DNA of 12,429 bases from Gammaproteobacteria bacterium GWE2_37_16 (lineage in GTDB: Bacteria; Pseudomonadota; Gammaproteobacteria; UBA9339): positions 1-12,429 of the forward strand of contig MGXG01000053.1 of NCBI GenBank assembly GCA_001801285.1, in the 5' to 3' direction. The notes under the pieces are model-generated. The model was not told where the DNA came from, did no database searches, and was given only the letters and a program-made list of their open reading frames with translations. A program made the position numbers and the translations under genes. How positions within the stretch are numbered: the first letter of the stretch is position 1; each line of letters opens with the position of its first letter. This document shows, in pieces, positions 1 to 6,939 of this stretch.

Positions 1-316
1 TTTTTTTAAGATATTCTACATTTGATAAAGTGAAAATTTCCCCTTGTTCATAAAGTTTAAATAATTTAATTAAAAAATAAATAATTATCATTTCGATTAT
101 CGTCGGCAATAACCCAATCAAAAAGCCCCACAAAGAATCTGCTCCAGTTATCGGATGTAAAATTTCAGTGCCATTAGGAATAAAATTTATAGAGAAATTA
201 TAGGGAAAGTGCTGCGGTGCAAAAATCCAATATAACGCCAACACCAAAGGCCAAACCACAAAAGCTATTTGAAAAATAACCCTTAAAAACATACTTAAAC
301 GTTGAATTTTGTTCAT
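1..316 (-). CDS. DUF2975 family membrane protein, 3' end cut by window edge
   Basis: The reading frame is open from an ATG at 316 to the left edge, giving 105 visible codons. The start is supported by a GGAG Shine-Dalgarno at 326-329, nine bases upstream. Two hydrophobic segments are visible, at about residues 10-32 and 62-85, with a non-cytoplasmic-looking loop between them. They are followed by YEQGEIFTLSNVEYLKK (residues 89-105), the Y-x-x-G-x-I-F-(T/S)-x-x-N-V-x-Y-(L/I) signature I associate with DUF2975. The rest of the family, usually two more membrane helices, would lie outside the window. Function is unknown. Members are often followed by a small Cro/CI-type DNA-binding gene, which would also lie beyond the edge here. 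The gene runs the same way as rsgA but is separated by 271 bases with its own candidate promoter, so it is probably a separate transcription unit. Confidence 0.8.
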   Translation of the reverse strand, partial: MNKIQRLSMFLRVIFQIAFVVWPLVLALYWIFAPQHFPYNFSINFIPNGTEILHPITGADSLWGFLIGLLPTIIEMIIIYFLIKLFKLYEQGEIFTLSNVEYLKK

Positions 317-359
317 ATTCGTATACTCCAAAAATTTTTAGTAAAAACTTGAAGCCAGG

Positions 360-388
360 ATATTAACATAATAATTATCGATAAACAA
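360..388 (-). promoter_or_regulatory. Candidate sigma70-type promoter for the DUF2975 gene
   Basis: On the minus strand there is a -35-like TTGTTT (388-383), a 17-base spacer and a -10-like TAATAT (365-360). Transcription would begin about 35-40 bases before the ATG at 316. The match is moderate (3/6 and 4/6) in very AT-rich DNA, so chance is possible. Confidence 0.3.
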
Positions 389-425
389 TGAGAATATATC
401 AATAATTAATATTATTTTATTGATA
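375..425. promoter_or_regulatory. Two AT-rich palindromes, possible operator sites
   Basis: A perfect 10-base palindrome, TTATCGATAA, lies at 375-384 and overlaps the candidate -35 of the DUF2975 promoter. Just upstream in that gene's direction is a perfect 9-base inverted repeat, TATCAATAA (397-405) and TTATTGATA (417-425), with an 11-base spacer. The placement suits a repressor or activator site, but AT-rich DNA makes short palindromes by chance. No regulator is visible in the window. Confidence 0.25.
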
Positions 426-479
426 AAGCAATACTATTGGTTCAGGAATAAAAAGATAGTATCAACTAAAAGACTGGAG

Positions 480-552
480 AAAGTTGACATCAGATCCGTG
501 CAACACACCATCTTATTAAAAAGCGGAAAGCAAAAGATCTGGCATCAACTTT
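480..552. repeat. Imperfect 17-base inverted repeat (stem-loop) downstream of rsgA
   Basis: The left arm at 480-496 (AAAGTTGACATCAGATC) pairs with the right arm at 536-552 (GATCTGGCATCAACTTT). Fourteen of 17 positions match, with three mismatches in the middle and a 39-base loop. It starts 36 bases past the rsgA stop in rsgA's direction, so it could be a weak terminator or 3' structure. No U-run follows it. It could instead be the remnant of a small mobile element. No convincing reading frame lies here. Confidence 0.35.
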
Positions 553-587
553 TGATTTAAGAATCGTTTATAAAAACCCACAATTAG

Positions 588-1607
588 CTAAATAGATCTC
601 CAGGGAGTTTTCCATTGACGGTCTGCTCGCTGCTTTAATTCTTGTTGGAGCTTCAAATAATTCACCAAGCGCTTTGCCTCAAGCTTATTTTGCATAATAG
701 CTTCTTGCACTGCACAACCAGGATCTCCACTGTGCTTACAATCATTAAAGCGACAACTCTTAGCAATATCTTCAATATCAGAAAAACCCGTATCCAAGCT
801 ACTTTTATCCGCCCATAATTGCAGCTCTCTTATCCCTGGTGTATCGATAAGCATACCACCGGAAGCTAGAGGGAAAAGCTGTCGCCGCGTTGTAACATGG
901 CGCCCCCTTGAATCAGAAGCGCGTGTACTCGCGGTCTTTTGTAAATCCTCGCCAATAAGATAATTTGTTAAGGTTGATTTACCAACACCTGATGACCCGA
1001 CCAAAACTACAGTTTTATGATCAGTAAAGTAAGAACTTAGTTCTGCCAATCCTTTATGGCTAACTAAACTAATAAAGTGAACAGGAACATCCAATGCAAC
1101 TGATTCAATTGCATTTTTTATTTTGTTTAATTCAGTTTTATCAGCAATTAAATCAACTTTATTCAGGACAATGACGGGCTGCACCCCTCCATCCCAAGCT
1201 AAAGCAATATATCTTTCTATGCGACGTAAATTAAAATTGTGATCGAGACCAGAAACAATAAATACATAATCTACATTAGCCGCAAGAACTTGTTTTTCCG
1301 TGCTATCATCAGCTATTTTTCGCGATAACATATTTATTCTAGGTAACAATGCATGAATTATTGCAGCACCGCCCCCCGAGCAAAGCTGTACAGCTAACCA
1401 ATCCCCAACTGCAGGAAAATCAGCCCGATTTTTTGATACATGTCTATACGAACCAGAAGTTTTACCCCTAAACTCCCCTAATTCCGTCATTATAAGATAA
1501 GAGCCACGGTCTTCACTAAAAACTTTTGCAGGCATCCAATCGGGGTTTTTCAGATTATCGAAAGCGTTTTGAAATGCAGCATTCCAGCCTAATGATATTA
1601 AATTCAT
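588..1607 (-). CDS. rsgA: Small ribosomal subunit biogenesis GTPase RsgA
   Basis: RsgA (YjeQ) is a circularly permuted GTPase that acts at a late step of 30S subunit maturation in the cytoplasm; 30S subunits stimulate its GTPase. The 339-residue protein has the permuted motif order: G4 NKVD at 149-152, then the P-loop GSSGVGKS at 204-211, then G3 DTPG at 255-258. Before these lies an OB-fold-like N-terminal domain (about 30-95). The C-terminal zinc site has Cys285, Cys290, His292 and Cys298 in CRFNDCKHSGDPGC. The length and the MNLISLGWN start are normal for the family. The Shine-Dalgarno is weak (GGAA only). It follows nupG by 142 bases on the same strand, and a candidate promoter lies in that gap. 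RbfA, another 30S maturation factor, is encoded elsewhere in the window in a different transcription unit. Confidence 0.96.
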   Translation of the reverse strand: MNLISLGWNAAFQNAFDNLKNPDWMPAKVFSEDRGSYLIMTELGEFRGKTSGSYRHVSKNRADFPAVGDWLAVQLCSGGGAAIIHALLPRINMLSRKIADDSTEKQVLAANVDYVFIVSGLDHNFNLRRIERYIALAWDGGVQPVIVLNKVDLIADKTELNKIKNAIESVALDVPVHFISLVSHKGLAELSSYFTDHKTVVLVGSSGVGKSTLTNYLIGEDLQKTASTRASDSRGRHVTTRRQLFPLASGGMLIDTPGIRELQLWADKSSLDTGFSDIEDIAKSCRFNDCKHSGDPGCAVQEAIMQNKLEAKRLVNYLKLQQELKQRADRQWKTPWRSI

Positions 1608-1669
1608 GATTAGTTTATTCCGTATAAAATCACTAAAACCAACTTAAAACGTATACATCTTTTCAAATC

Positions 1670-1697
1670 GTTATAGCAATTAACATTTTTTCAAGAA
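1670..1697 (-). promoter_or_regulatory. Candidate extended -10 promoter for rsgA
   Basis: On the minus strand, TGCTATAAC (1678-1670) combines a TGn extension with TATAAC, 5 of 6 to the -10 consensus. TTCTTG (1697-1692) sits 16 bases upstream as a weak -35. It would give rsgA a leader of about 55 bases and let it be transcribed apart from nupG. Confidence 0.4.
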
Positions 1698-1749
1698 CAT
1701 TGCGCCGTAATCGGGTGACAACAAAATCATTAGCTTGACAATAAAAATT

Positions 1750-3009
1750 TTAGTGATAAACCTTTACCGATTCCTGGGAATCATGCTTATGTTGAAACAG
1801 GATAAAAAATAGCACAGCAAGAATTAATGAATAAGTAGCAAATACTACCCAAACACCACTCCAACCTTGCCAATGAATTGTTCCAATTTGATTGGTAAAG
1901 AATTCGCTTATCATCCAACCGCTAGAAAAGCTACCAATAAATGCCCCAACTCCATTACTCATAAACATAAATAAACCCTGAGCGCTAGCACGAAATCCTG
2001 GATCAACTTGGGTTTCAACGTAAAGTGATCCGGAAATATTAAAAAAATCAAATGCCATTCCATATACAATACAAGAAAGAACAATCATCCACAAACCACC
2101 AATTGGATTACCAAATCCTAACAGACCAAAACGAAATACCCATGCCACCATACTCAGCAACATCACATTTTTAATTCCAAAACGACGAATAAATAATGGG
2201 ATAGCAAAAATAAATCCAACTTCAGATATTTGAGAAATAGACATAATGATTGCCGGATATTTAACAAGCAGTGTTGTTTTATAGATAACAAAATCAGCAA
2301 AACTATGTAAAAAGGTGTCGCCATAAGCATTAGTAAGTTGCTGAGCCGCGCCTAACAACATCGAAAAAATAAGAAATAATGCCATTTTATAGTACTTGAA
2401 TAATTTAAATGCATCCAAGCCTAACGCGCTAACCAATGAACCAGTGCTTTTACCAAGTGGTAAGCATTTAGGCATGGTGAAACCATATACCCCCAATATT
2501 AATGCTGCACTACCAGCCACATAAAACATCCGTGATGAAGTTTCTAAATGCAAGAGACTAATAATCCACATAGCTGCAATAAAACCAACAGTTCCAAATA
2601 CACGAATTGGCGGATATTCTTTAAAGATATTCATCTTCGCGCTTTCCATGGATGAATATGAAATTGTTCTTTCAAAGGAAATAGTTGGCATATAAAAACA
2701 CATATTTATCAACATAACCCAAAACATTGTTGTTGGATTATTGACATGTGGAATATAGAACAATATTGCCGCACCACAAAGATGAAGGGCTCCATATAAT
2801 TTTTCAGCATTGATCCAGCGATCAGCTATAATTCCAGTAAGAGCTGGCATAAAAAGAGATGCTATGCCCATAGTTGAAAATATTGCGCCGAATTGAGCGC
2901 CAGACCAATGTTGTGTGTGAAACCACCATGCTCCGATGGTCATCATCCAGGATCCCCACACGAAGTACTGAAGAAATTGCATGATTGCAATTCTAATTTT
3001 GAGCACCAT
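1750..3009 (-). CDS. nupG: NupG-like nucleoside:proton symporter (MFS)
   Basis: This is an inner-membrane importer of nucleosides driven by the proton gradient (nucleoside:H+ symporter family). The 419-residue protein lines up nearly end to end with E. coli NupG (418 residues, from memory). Shared blocks include WGSW (18-21), the MPALTGIIADRW loop (54-65), the PPIR..GT..F stretch (133-143), GLDAF (197-201), FSMLLGA (215-221), TFLHSF (232-237), SISQISE (257-263), YGMAFDFFNISGS (316-328) and RASAQG (340-345). Arg136, Thr140, Phe143, Gln224, Asn227, Gln260 and Glu263 fall where I recall substrate-contacting residues in NupG. Twelve hydrophobic segments fit the MFS fold. I chose the ATG at 3009, not the in-frame GTG at 3018, because AAGGTG lies six bases before it and it matches the NupG N-terminus. 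It may be read with murC upstream (169-base gap) or alone. No purine or pyrimidine salvage genes adjoin it. Confidence 0.93.
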   Translation of the reverse strand: MVLKIRIAIMQFLQYFVWGSWMMTIGAWWFHTQHWSGAQFGAIFSTMGIASLFMPALTGIIADRWINAEKLYGALHLCGAAILFYIPHVNNPTTMFWVMLINMCFYMPTISFERTISYSSMESAKMNIFKEYPPIRVFGTVGFIAAMWIISLLHLETSSRMFYVAGSAALILGVYGFTMPKCLPLGKSTGSLVSALGLDAFKLFKYYKMALFLIFSMLLGAAQQLTNAYGDTFLHSFADFVIYKTTLLVKYPAIIMSISQISEVGFIFAIPLFIRRFGIKNVMLLSMVAWVFRFGLLGFGNPIGGLWMIVLSCIVYGMAFDFFNISGSLYVETQVDPGFRASAQGLFMFMSNGVGAFIGSFSSGWMISEFFTNQIGTIHWQGWSGVWVVFATYSLILAVLFFILFQHKHDSQESVKVYH

Positions 3010-3015
3010 AGAAAT

Positions 3016-3021
3016 CACCTT
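3016..3021 (-). promoter_or_regulatory. Shine-Dalgarno that fixes the nupG start
   Basis: AAGGTG on the minus strand lies six bases before the ATG at 3009. The alternative GTG start at 3018 is itself part of this site, so it is unlikely to be used. Confidence 0.7.
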
Positions 3022-3135
3022 GTGTTTTTTTATTGGGATAATTATGCGTCAAAATAAATAATAGGTAATTGACGTTACAATAACTAACTAAAGTTACATC
3101 AACTTCATAACCTGAATTTTACTTGCTCTATTTAA

Positions 3136-3158
3136 CGCAAGTTAAAGCTTGTGGCTAC
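3136..3158 (-). repeat. REP-like palindrome with GTAG head, between murC and nupG
   Basis: Read on the minus strand from 3158, this begins GTAG, then a C, then a short imperfect palindrome around a TT loop. It matches the palindrome at 8512-8534 in 17 of 23 positions. Two of the differences (columns 10 and 11 with 19 and 18) exchange whole base pairs, G-C to A-T and A-T to G-C, so pairing is kept. Two of its eight stem pairs are mismatched, which suggests an old copy. GTAG plus palindrome is the classic REP layout moved by RAYT transposases. An overlapping alternative stem pairs ACTTGC (3121-3126) with GCAAGT (3137-3142). Confidence 0.5.
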
Positions 3159-3178
3159 ATAATTTCTCTTCCCTAAAA

Positions 3179-4585
3179 TTACTTAAAAGAGATCGCCAAT
3201 TTTGGGGCAAACGTGCCGATATTGCCAGCTCCTTGCAATAACAAAACATCATCGGCTTGCAAAATTGTGTTACAAACATCGAATAAATCAGCCGTATTTT
3301 TCACGAGGATAGGATCGACTTTACCACGTTGTCTAATGTTACGAGCCAAAGCTGCGCTACTAATACCAACAATAGGCTCCTCACCTGCTGAGTAAATATC
3401 CAAAAGCAACAACACATCCACAAGCGATAAAATATCGGCGAAATCATCAAATAAGTCTTGAGTTCTACTATACCTATGTGGCTGAAAAGCGAGAACCAAT
3501 CGCCGATCCGGCCATGCCTGGCGCACCGCCTCAAGAGATGCTTTTATCTCACAAGGATGGTGAGCATAATCATCAATAACAGCTACTTTTCCCTGCGGCA
3601 TGTTAAGTTCACCATAAAACTGTAATCTCCTGCCAACTCCTTTGAAATTTTCTAAAGCACTTAAAATATCTTTGTCATTAACATGACATTCTTTAGCAAT
3701 CGCAATTGCTGCCAGCGCATTTAAAACATTGTGCCTACCTGGTAAATTCAACTTAACATTTAACATAGTTTGTTGATTTTTAAAATGCACAGTAAAACTA
3801 CTGCTCATTTTTTCCTGATAAAAATTATCCGCCCTGATATCAGCTTCACTAGAAAAACCATAAGTTATCGTAGGACGAGCAATTTCATGAAAAATTTCAC
3901 GCACTGTAGCATCATCAATGCACACTACAGCCAAACCATAAAACGGCAGATTATGCAGAAAATCTAAAAAAGCACTTTTCAATAAACTAAAATCATTATG
4001 ATAGGTTTGCATATGATCGGCATCGATATTAGTAACTACCGCCATTGTTGGATGCAAATGCAAAAAAGAAGCATCGCTTTCATCAGCTTCAGCAACAAAA
4101 TAACGACTCGTTCCCAAACGGGCATTACCACCAGCGCTATTTAAAATACCACCAATAACAAAAGTTGGATCCAGTCCACCCTCAGCCAAAATACTGGCGA
4201 CTAAACTAGTTGTAGTTGTCTTGCCATGTGCACCGGATACGGCAATACCATGATGAAATCGCATCAATTCTGCCAACATTTGGGCACGTGGTAAAATTGG
4301 GATTCTTGCCTGTTGCGCAGCTTGAACCTCAGGATTATCCTGCAAAATAGCACTCGATGTCACGACAACATCCGCACCAATAATATTTTCTTGGCTATGA
4401 TCGAGAAAAAATTTTGCTCCTAACGCCAGCAACCGCTCAGTAGATGCATTGATTGCCTTATCCGAACCAGTTATTGTGTAACCTTTATTAAGCAACACTT
4501 CCGCAATACCACTCATGCCAGAACCGCCAATACCTACAAAGTGTATCGTTTTAATACGGTACATATCAGGAAAAAAATTAGACAT
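3179..4585 (-). CDS. murC: UDP-N-acetylmuramate--L-alanine ligase MurC
   Basis: MurC is the cytoplasmic ATP-dependent ligase that adds L-alanine to UDP-MurNAc, the first amino acid of the peptidoglycan stem peptide. The 468-residue protein shows the Rossmann nucleotide-sugar domain with [14 protein letters not shown] (18-31), the ATP P-loop AHGKTTTT (119-126), EADESD (166-171), NIDADH (186-191) and the Mur C-terminal domain with DDYAHHP (338-344) and FQPHRYSR (367-374). It ends at a normal position after GAGNIG. The ATG at 4585 gives [20 protein letters not shown], which matches the [14 protein letters not shown] lead-in of E. coli MurC. No clear Shine-Dalgarno precedes it. In gammaproteobacteria murC normally lies in the dcw cluster beside murG, murB or ddl and ftsQ; none of those is here. 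It sits 71 bases behind an uncharacterised gene and may be co-transcribed with it. Confidence 0.97.
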   Translation of the reverse strand: MSNFFPDMYRIKTIHFVGIGGSGMSGIAEVLLNKGYTITGSDKAINASTERLLALGAKFFLDHSQENIIGADVVVTSSAILQDNPEVQAAQQARIPILPRAQMLAELMRFHHGIAVSGAHGKTTTTSLVASILAEGGLDPTFVIGGILNSAGGNARLGTSRYFVAEADESDASFLHLHPTMAVVTNIDADHMQTYHNDFSLLKSAFLDFLHNLPFYGLAVVCIDDATVREIFHEIARPTITYGFSSEADIRADNFYQEKMSSSFTVHFKNQQTMLNVKLNLPGRHNVLNALAAIAIAKECHVNDKDILSALENFKGVGRRLQFYGELNMPQGKVAVIDDYAHHPCEIKASLEAVRQAWPDRRLVLAFQPHRYSRTQDLFDDFADILSLVDVLLLLDIYSAGEEPIVGISSAALARNIRQRGKVDPILVKNTADLFDVCNTILQADDVLLLQGAGNIGTFAPKLAISFK

Positions 4586-4655
4586 AATTTATATAATTCA
4601 AAAATAGAGTAAAAAATACGGACATTTTTTATAAAATTGATAATTTAAAAGTGCT

Positions 4656-5057
4656 TTAGTCGACTTCCTGCCAACCACGTAATTTAGCTTCCTGTGCAAT
4701 TACTGCAAAAAGCTCCTTAACTTCAGCGAAAGTTTTTTTTACATTTCTAGGAACGCTATTGTTTTTTATAGTTTTTTCAAACTTCACAATTGCCTTTTTA
4801 ATGCGCCCCAGATCTTTCAAACCTTTTTTTGTCCATCCTTCATCCAAATGACATAGTAATATGCTTTTTGTCTCAATGACACTTAGCTCCATAACCGTAT
4901 CCAACAATTTAATCCAAGCCACTTGCAAGGCAAAAAATGTATCCTCAACATGACTAGATTTTTTCTTACGAAACGGCATAGTTGCTACCTTTCCAACTCG
5001 TTTTTTTGACACAATCCACGCATCTAAATCGAAAACCTCTTTGTTATCAGCTTTCAT
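4656..5057 (-). CDS. Uncharacterised small basic protein
   Basis: I do not recognise this protein. From the ATG at 5057 it has 133 residues, is rich in lysine, lacks a signal peptide or membrane helix, and looks mostly helical. A lysine-rich stretch, RKKKSS, is followed by an amphipathic region DTFFALQVAWIKLLDTVMEL and a second helical half ending KELFAVIAQEAKLRGWQEVD. The start is uncertain. The ATG at 5057 has no Shine-Dalgarno. An in-frame ATG at 4979 (MPFRKKK...) has GGAAAGG at 4988-4994, eight bases upstream, and would give 107 residues. A longer TTG start at 5093 looks spurious. The gene diverges from rbfA and runs into murC after 71 bases, so it may be the first gene of a murC transcript. 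A cytoplasmic location is inferred; no role can be assigned. Confidence 0.65.
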   Translation of the reverse strand: MKADNKEVFDLDAWIVSKKRVGKVATMPFRKKKSSHVEDTFFALQVAWIKLLDTVMELSVIETKSILLCHLDEGWTKKGLKDLGRIKKAIVKFEKTIKNNSVPRNVKKTFAEVKELFAVIAQEAKLRGWQEVD

Positions 5058-5149
5058 TAATTTAAGTCTATCAAAGCATATCCTGCAAAGCAATGCAGAA
5101 ACAAATTAAATAACTTACAATAACCTATAACTTGATAAATTTTAGCCCC

Positions 5150-5178
5150 TTGCGGATTCAATGTAGTTAGGATATGCT
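5150..5178 (+). promoter_or_regulatory. Candidate sigma70 promoter for rbfA-truB-trxA-pepP
   Basis: TTGCGG (5150-5155), a 17-base spacer and TATGCT (5173-5178) make a plausible -35/-10 pair. Transcription would start about 75 bases before the rbfA GTG. This would give rbfA its own promoter in place of read-through from infB, which is not upstream here. Confidence 0.45.
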
Positions 5179-5259
5179 ATAAAAAAATGTATTGTGTTTG
5201 TAACGTATTGAAAAATAAAGTAATTTAATTTACATATCTTAACATTAGGAGATTCTTTA

Positions 5260-5637
5260 GTGTCTCAAAAAAGCTACAACCGTTCAGATCGTGTTGCACA
5301 ACTAGTTCACCATACTATCGCTGAAATCCTGGTCAAGCATCCGGAAAAAAAATATTTCCCCTCTGTCACGATAACAGAAGTCAAACTATCCAACGATTTA
5401 TCTCATGCGAAAGTTTTCTTCACTACTCTTGATGAATCATTAAGCAAAACAATAGAAAAACAACTCAACCATGATGCAGGTTTTTTTCGCTACTTATCAG
5501 CGCCGCAAATGAATTTACGCATTGTGCCGCAACTACTTTTTATTTATGATACAACATCCGTATATGGACAAAAATTATCATCACTGATTGATCTTGCCGT
5601 AACCTCTGACATCTCAAAACACAAAGAAGACAACTAA
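5260..5637 (+). CDS. rbfA: 30S ribosome-binding factor RbfA
   Basis: RbfA is a small KH-fold protein that binds the 30S subunit near the 5' end of 16S rRNA, helps late maturation and aids growth in the cold. The 125-residue product carries the family pattern: an N-terminal helix RSDRVAQLVHHTIAEIL (8-24), then VTITEVKLSNDLSHAKVFFT (36-55), then LRIVPQLLFIYDTTSVYG (86-103). The start is a GTG with a strong AGGAG at 5247-5251, eight bases upstream. It opens a tight plus-strand unit; truB begins four bases after its stop, which suggests translational coupling. In E. coli rbfA follows nusA-infB, but here the upstream neighbour is a divergent unknown gene. RsgA, its functional partner in 30S maturation, is encoded in the same window on the other strand. 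Confidence 0.94.
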   Translation: MSQKSYNRSDRVAQLVHHTIAEILVKHPEKKYFPSVTITEVKLSNDLSHAKVFFTTLDESLSKTIEKQLNHDAGFFRYLSAPQMNLRIVPQLLFIYDTTSVYGQKLSSLIDLAVTSDISKHKEDN

Positions 5638-5641
5638 ATCC

Positions 5642-6556
5642 ATGCAAAAAAACAAATATAATCAAGTAAACATAGACGGCGTTTTATTACTCGATAAACC
5701 AATAAACATAACCTCCAACGATGCTCTACAGCGCGTAAAAAGATTATACAAAGCACGCAAAGCTGGTCATACAGGCAGCCTGGATCCTCTCGCAAGCGGT
5801 ATGTTGCCCATTTGTTTTGGAGAAGCAACCAAATTCGCTCAATTCTTACTAGATACCGATAAAAAATATCAAGTAACAGCTCAACTTGGCATTAAAACCA
5901 CAACCGGTGACGCCGAAGGAGAAATTTTAATCCAAAAAAACGTTCCAAATTTTAAAGAGCCACAAATTGAGGAAGTTTTAGCGCGTTTTCGCGGTCCAAT
6001 AGAACAAATACCTTCCATGTACTCAGCATTAAAACACAATGGACAACCTCTGTATAAACTAGCAAGAGCTGGCATTTCAGTGATAAGAGAAAAACGTCCT
6101 GTAACAATTTATTCGCTGGAATTGATTAATAAAACCGACACGCAACTCGAAATGACAGTGCACTGCAGTAAAGGCACCTATGTCAGAACATTGGTGGAAG
6201 ATATAGGGGAAGCTTTAGGTTGCGAGGCACACGTAATTGCTTTGCGTCGCTTAACCGTGGGAAAATATCAAGAAAATCAAATGGTTACTCTCGCAACCAT
6301 TGAAAAGCTCACAGAGGAAGAAAATTATAATGGATTAAAAGAATTACTTCTTCCTATGGAATCTATGGTGGCGCACTGGCCGCTTGTGCAAGTAACTGAA
6401 GCAATAGCCTACTTCATGCATCAAGGAAATCCAGTAATTATACCACAAGCACCAACTCAAGGTTGGTTAAGATTACAATCCAAAAGTGGACATTTTCTTG
6501 GTGTCGGCGAAGTTTTACCAGATGGAAAAGTTGCACCAAGAAGACTGATAAAATAA
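5642..6556 (+). CDS. truB: tRNA pseudouridine(55) synthase TruB
   Basis: TruB converts uridine 55 in the T-loop of nearly all tRNAs to pseudouridine. The 304-residue protein has GHTGSLDPLASG (42-53) with the catalytic Asp48, Tyr76 in KKYQV, and the substrate-binding GTYVRTL (178-184), each at or within one residue of its E. coli position. DGVLLLDKP (12-20) and the C-terminal PUA-like portion (about 250-304) are present, so the protein is full length. Its ATG lies four bases after the rbfA stop with only a poor Shine-Dalgarno, so it probably depends on rbfA translation. In E. coli and many relatives rpsO follows truB; here trxA does, 42 bases on. Confidence 0.97.
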   Translation: MQKNKYNQVNIDGVLLLDKPINITSNDALQRVKRLYKARKAGHTGSLDPLASGMLPICFGEATKFAQFLLDTDKKYQVTAQLGIKTTTGDAEGEILIQKNVPNFKEPQIEEVLARFRGPIEQIPSMYSALKHNGQPLYKLARAGISVIREKRPVTIYSLELINKTDTQLEMTVHCSKGTYVRTLVEDIGEALGCEAHVIALRRLTVGKYQENQMVTLATIEKLTEEENYNGLKELLLPMESMVAHWPLVQVTEAIAYFMHQGNPVIIPQAPTQGWLRLQSKSGHFLGVGEVLPDGKVAPRRLIK

Positions 6557-6598
6557 ACTGTTCACATTAGAAACTTCAATTTTTTAAAGGAGATAATT

Positions 6599-6925
6599 AT
6601 GAGCGAATTCATTACTATTACTACTGATGCAACTTTTGCTGCTGAAGTTTTACAAGCTCCAATACCAGTTTTAGTCGATTTTTGGGCAGAATGGTGTGGT
6701 CCATGCCGTATGCTTGCTCCAACCATGGATGAATTAGCAAAAGAATATACCGGTAAAATTAAAGTGGTAAAAGTAAATGTCGACGATTGCAGCGCTACCG
6801 CTAGCACCTACGGCATACGCAGTATCCCAACCCTTATCTTATTTAAAAATGGCAAGATCGTTGACACAAAGATAGGACAACTCAGTAAATCACAGCTTGT
6901 TTCCTTTATTCAAAACTCTATTTGA
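6599..6925 (+). CDS. trxA: Thioredoxin TrxA
   Basis: This is the cytoplasmic dithiol-disulfide carrier that reduces enzymes such as ribonucleotide reductase and is recycled by thioredoxin reductase. The 108-residue protein is a single thioredoxin fold with the active site WCGPC (32-36), the buried acid Asp27 in VLVDFWA and the cis-proline Pro77 in SIPT. That is the standard TrxA layout and length. The start is secured by a very strong AAAGGAG at 6586-6592, six bases before the ATG. A weak promoter-like pair, TTGCAC (6531-6536) and TAAACT (6554-6559) with a 17-base spacer, overlaps the end of truB and might give it extra expression. pepP follows after 14 bases. Confidence 0.97.
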   Translation: MSEFITITTDATFAAEVLQAPIPVLVDFWAEWCGPCRMLAPTMDELAKEYTGKIKVVKVNVDDCSATASTYGIRSIPTLILFKNGKIVDTKIGQLSKSQLVSFIQNSI

Positions 6926-6939
6926 TTTAAGGGTTTTCC

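Noticed and set aside
423..557. Plus-strand open stretch downstream of rsgA as a broken gene
   Set aside because: It has no start codon or ribosome site and no recognisable product; the inverted repeat explains the structure better.
3010..3018. GTG at 3018 as the nupG start
   Set aside because: The GTG lies within the AAGGTG Shine-Dalgarno for the ATG at 3009, and the latter matches the family N-terminus.
3118..3145. Stem TTTACTTGC/GCAAGTTAA as a murC terminator
   Set aside because: It is AT-rich, has a 10-base loop and no U-run in murC's direction, and overlaps the REP-like palindrome, which explains it better.
5082..5098. CTGCA/TGCAG hairpin between the unknown gene and rbfA
   Set aside because: The stem is only five bases, with no U-run and no promoter context; chance is likely.
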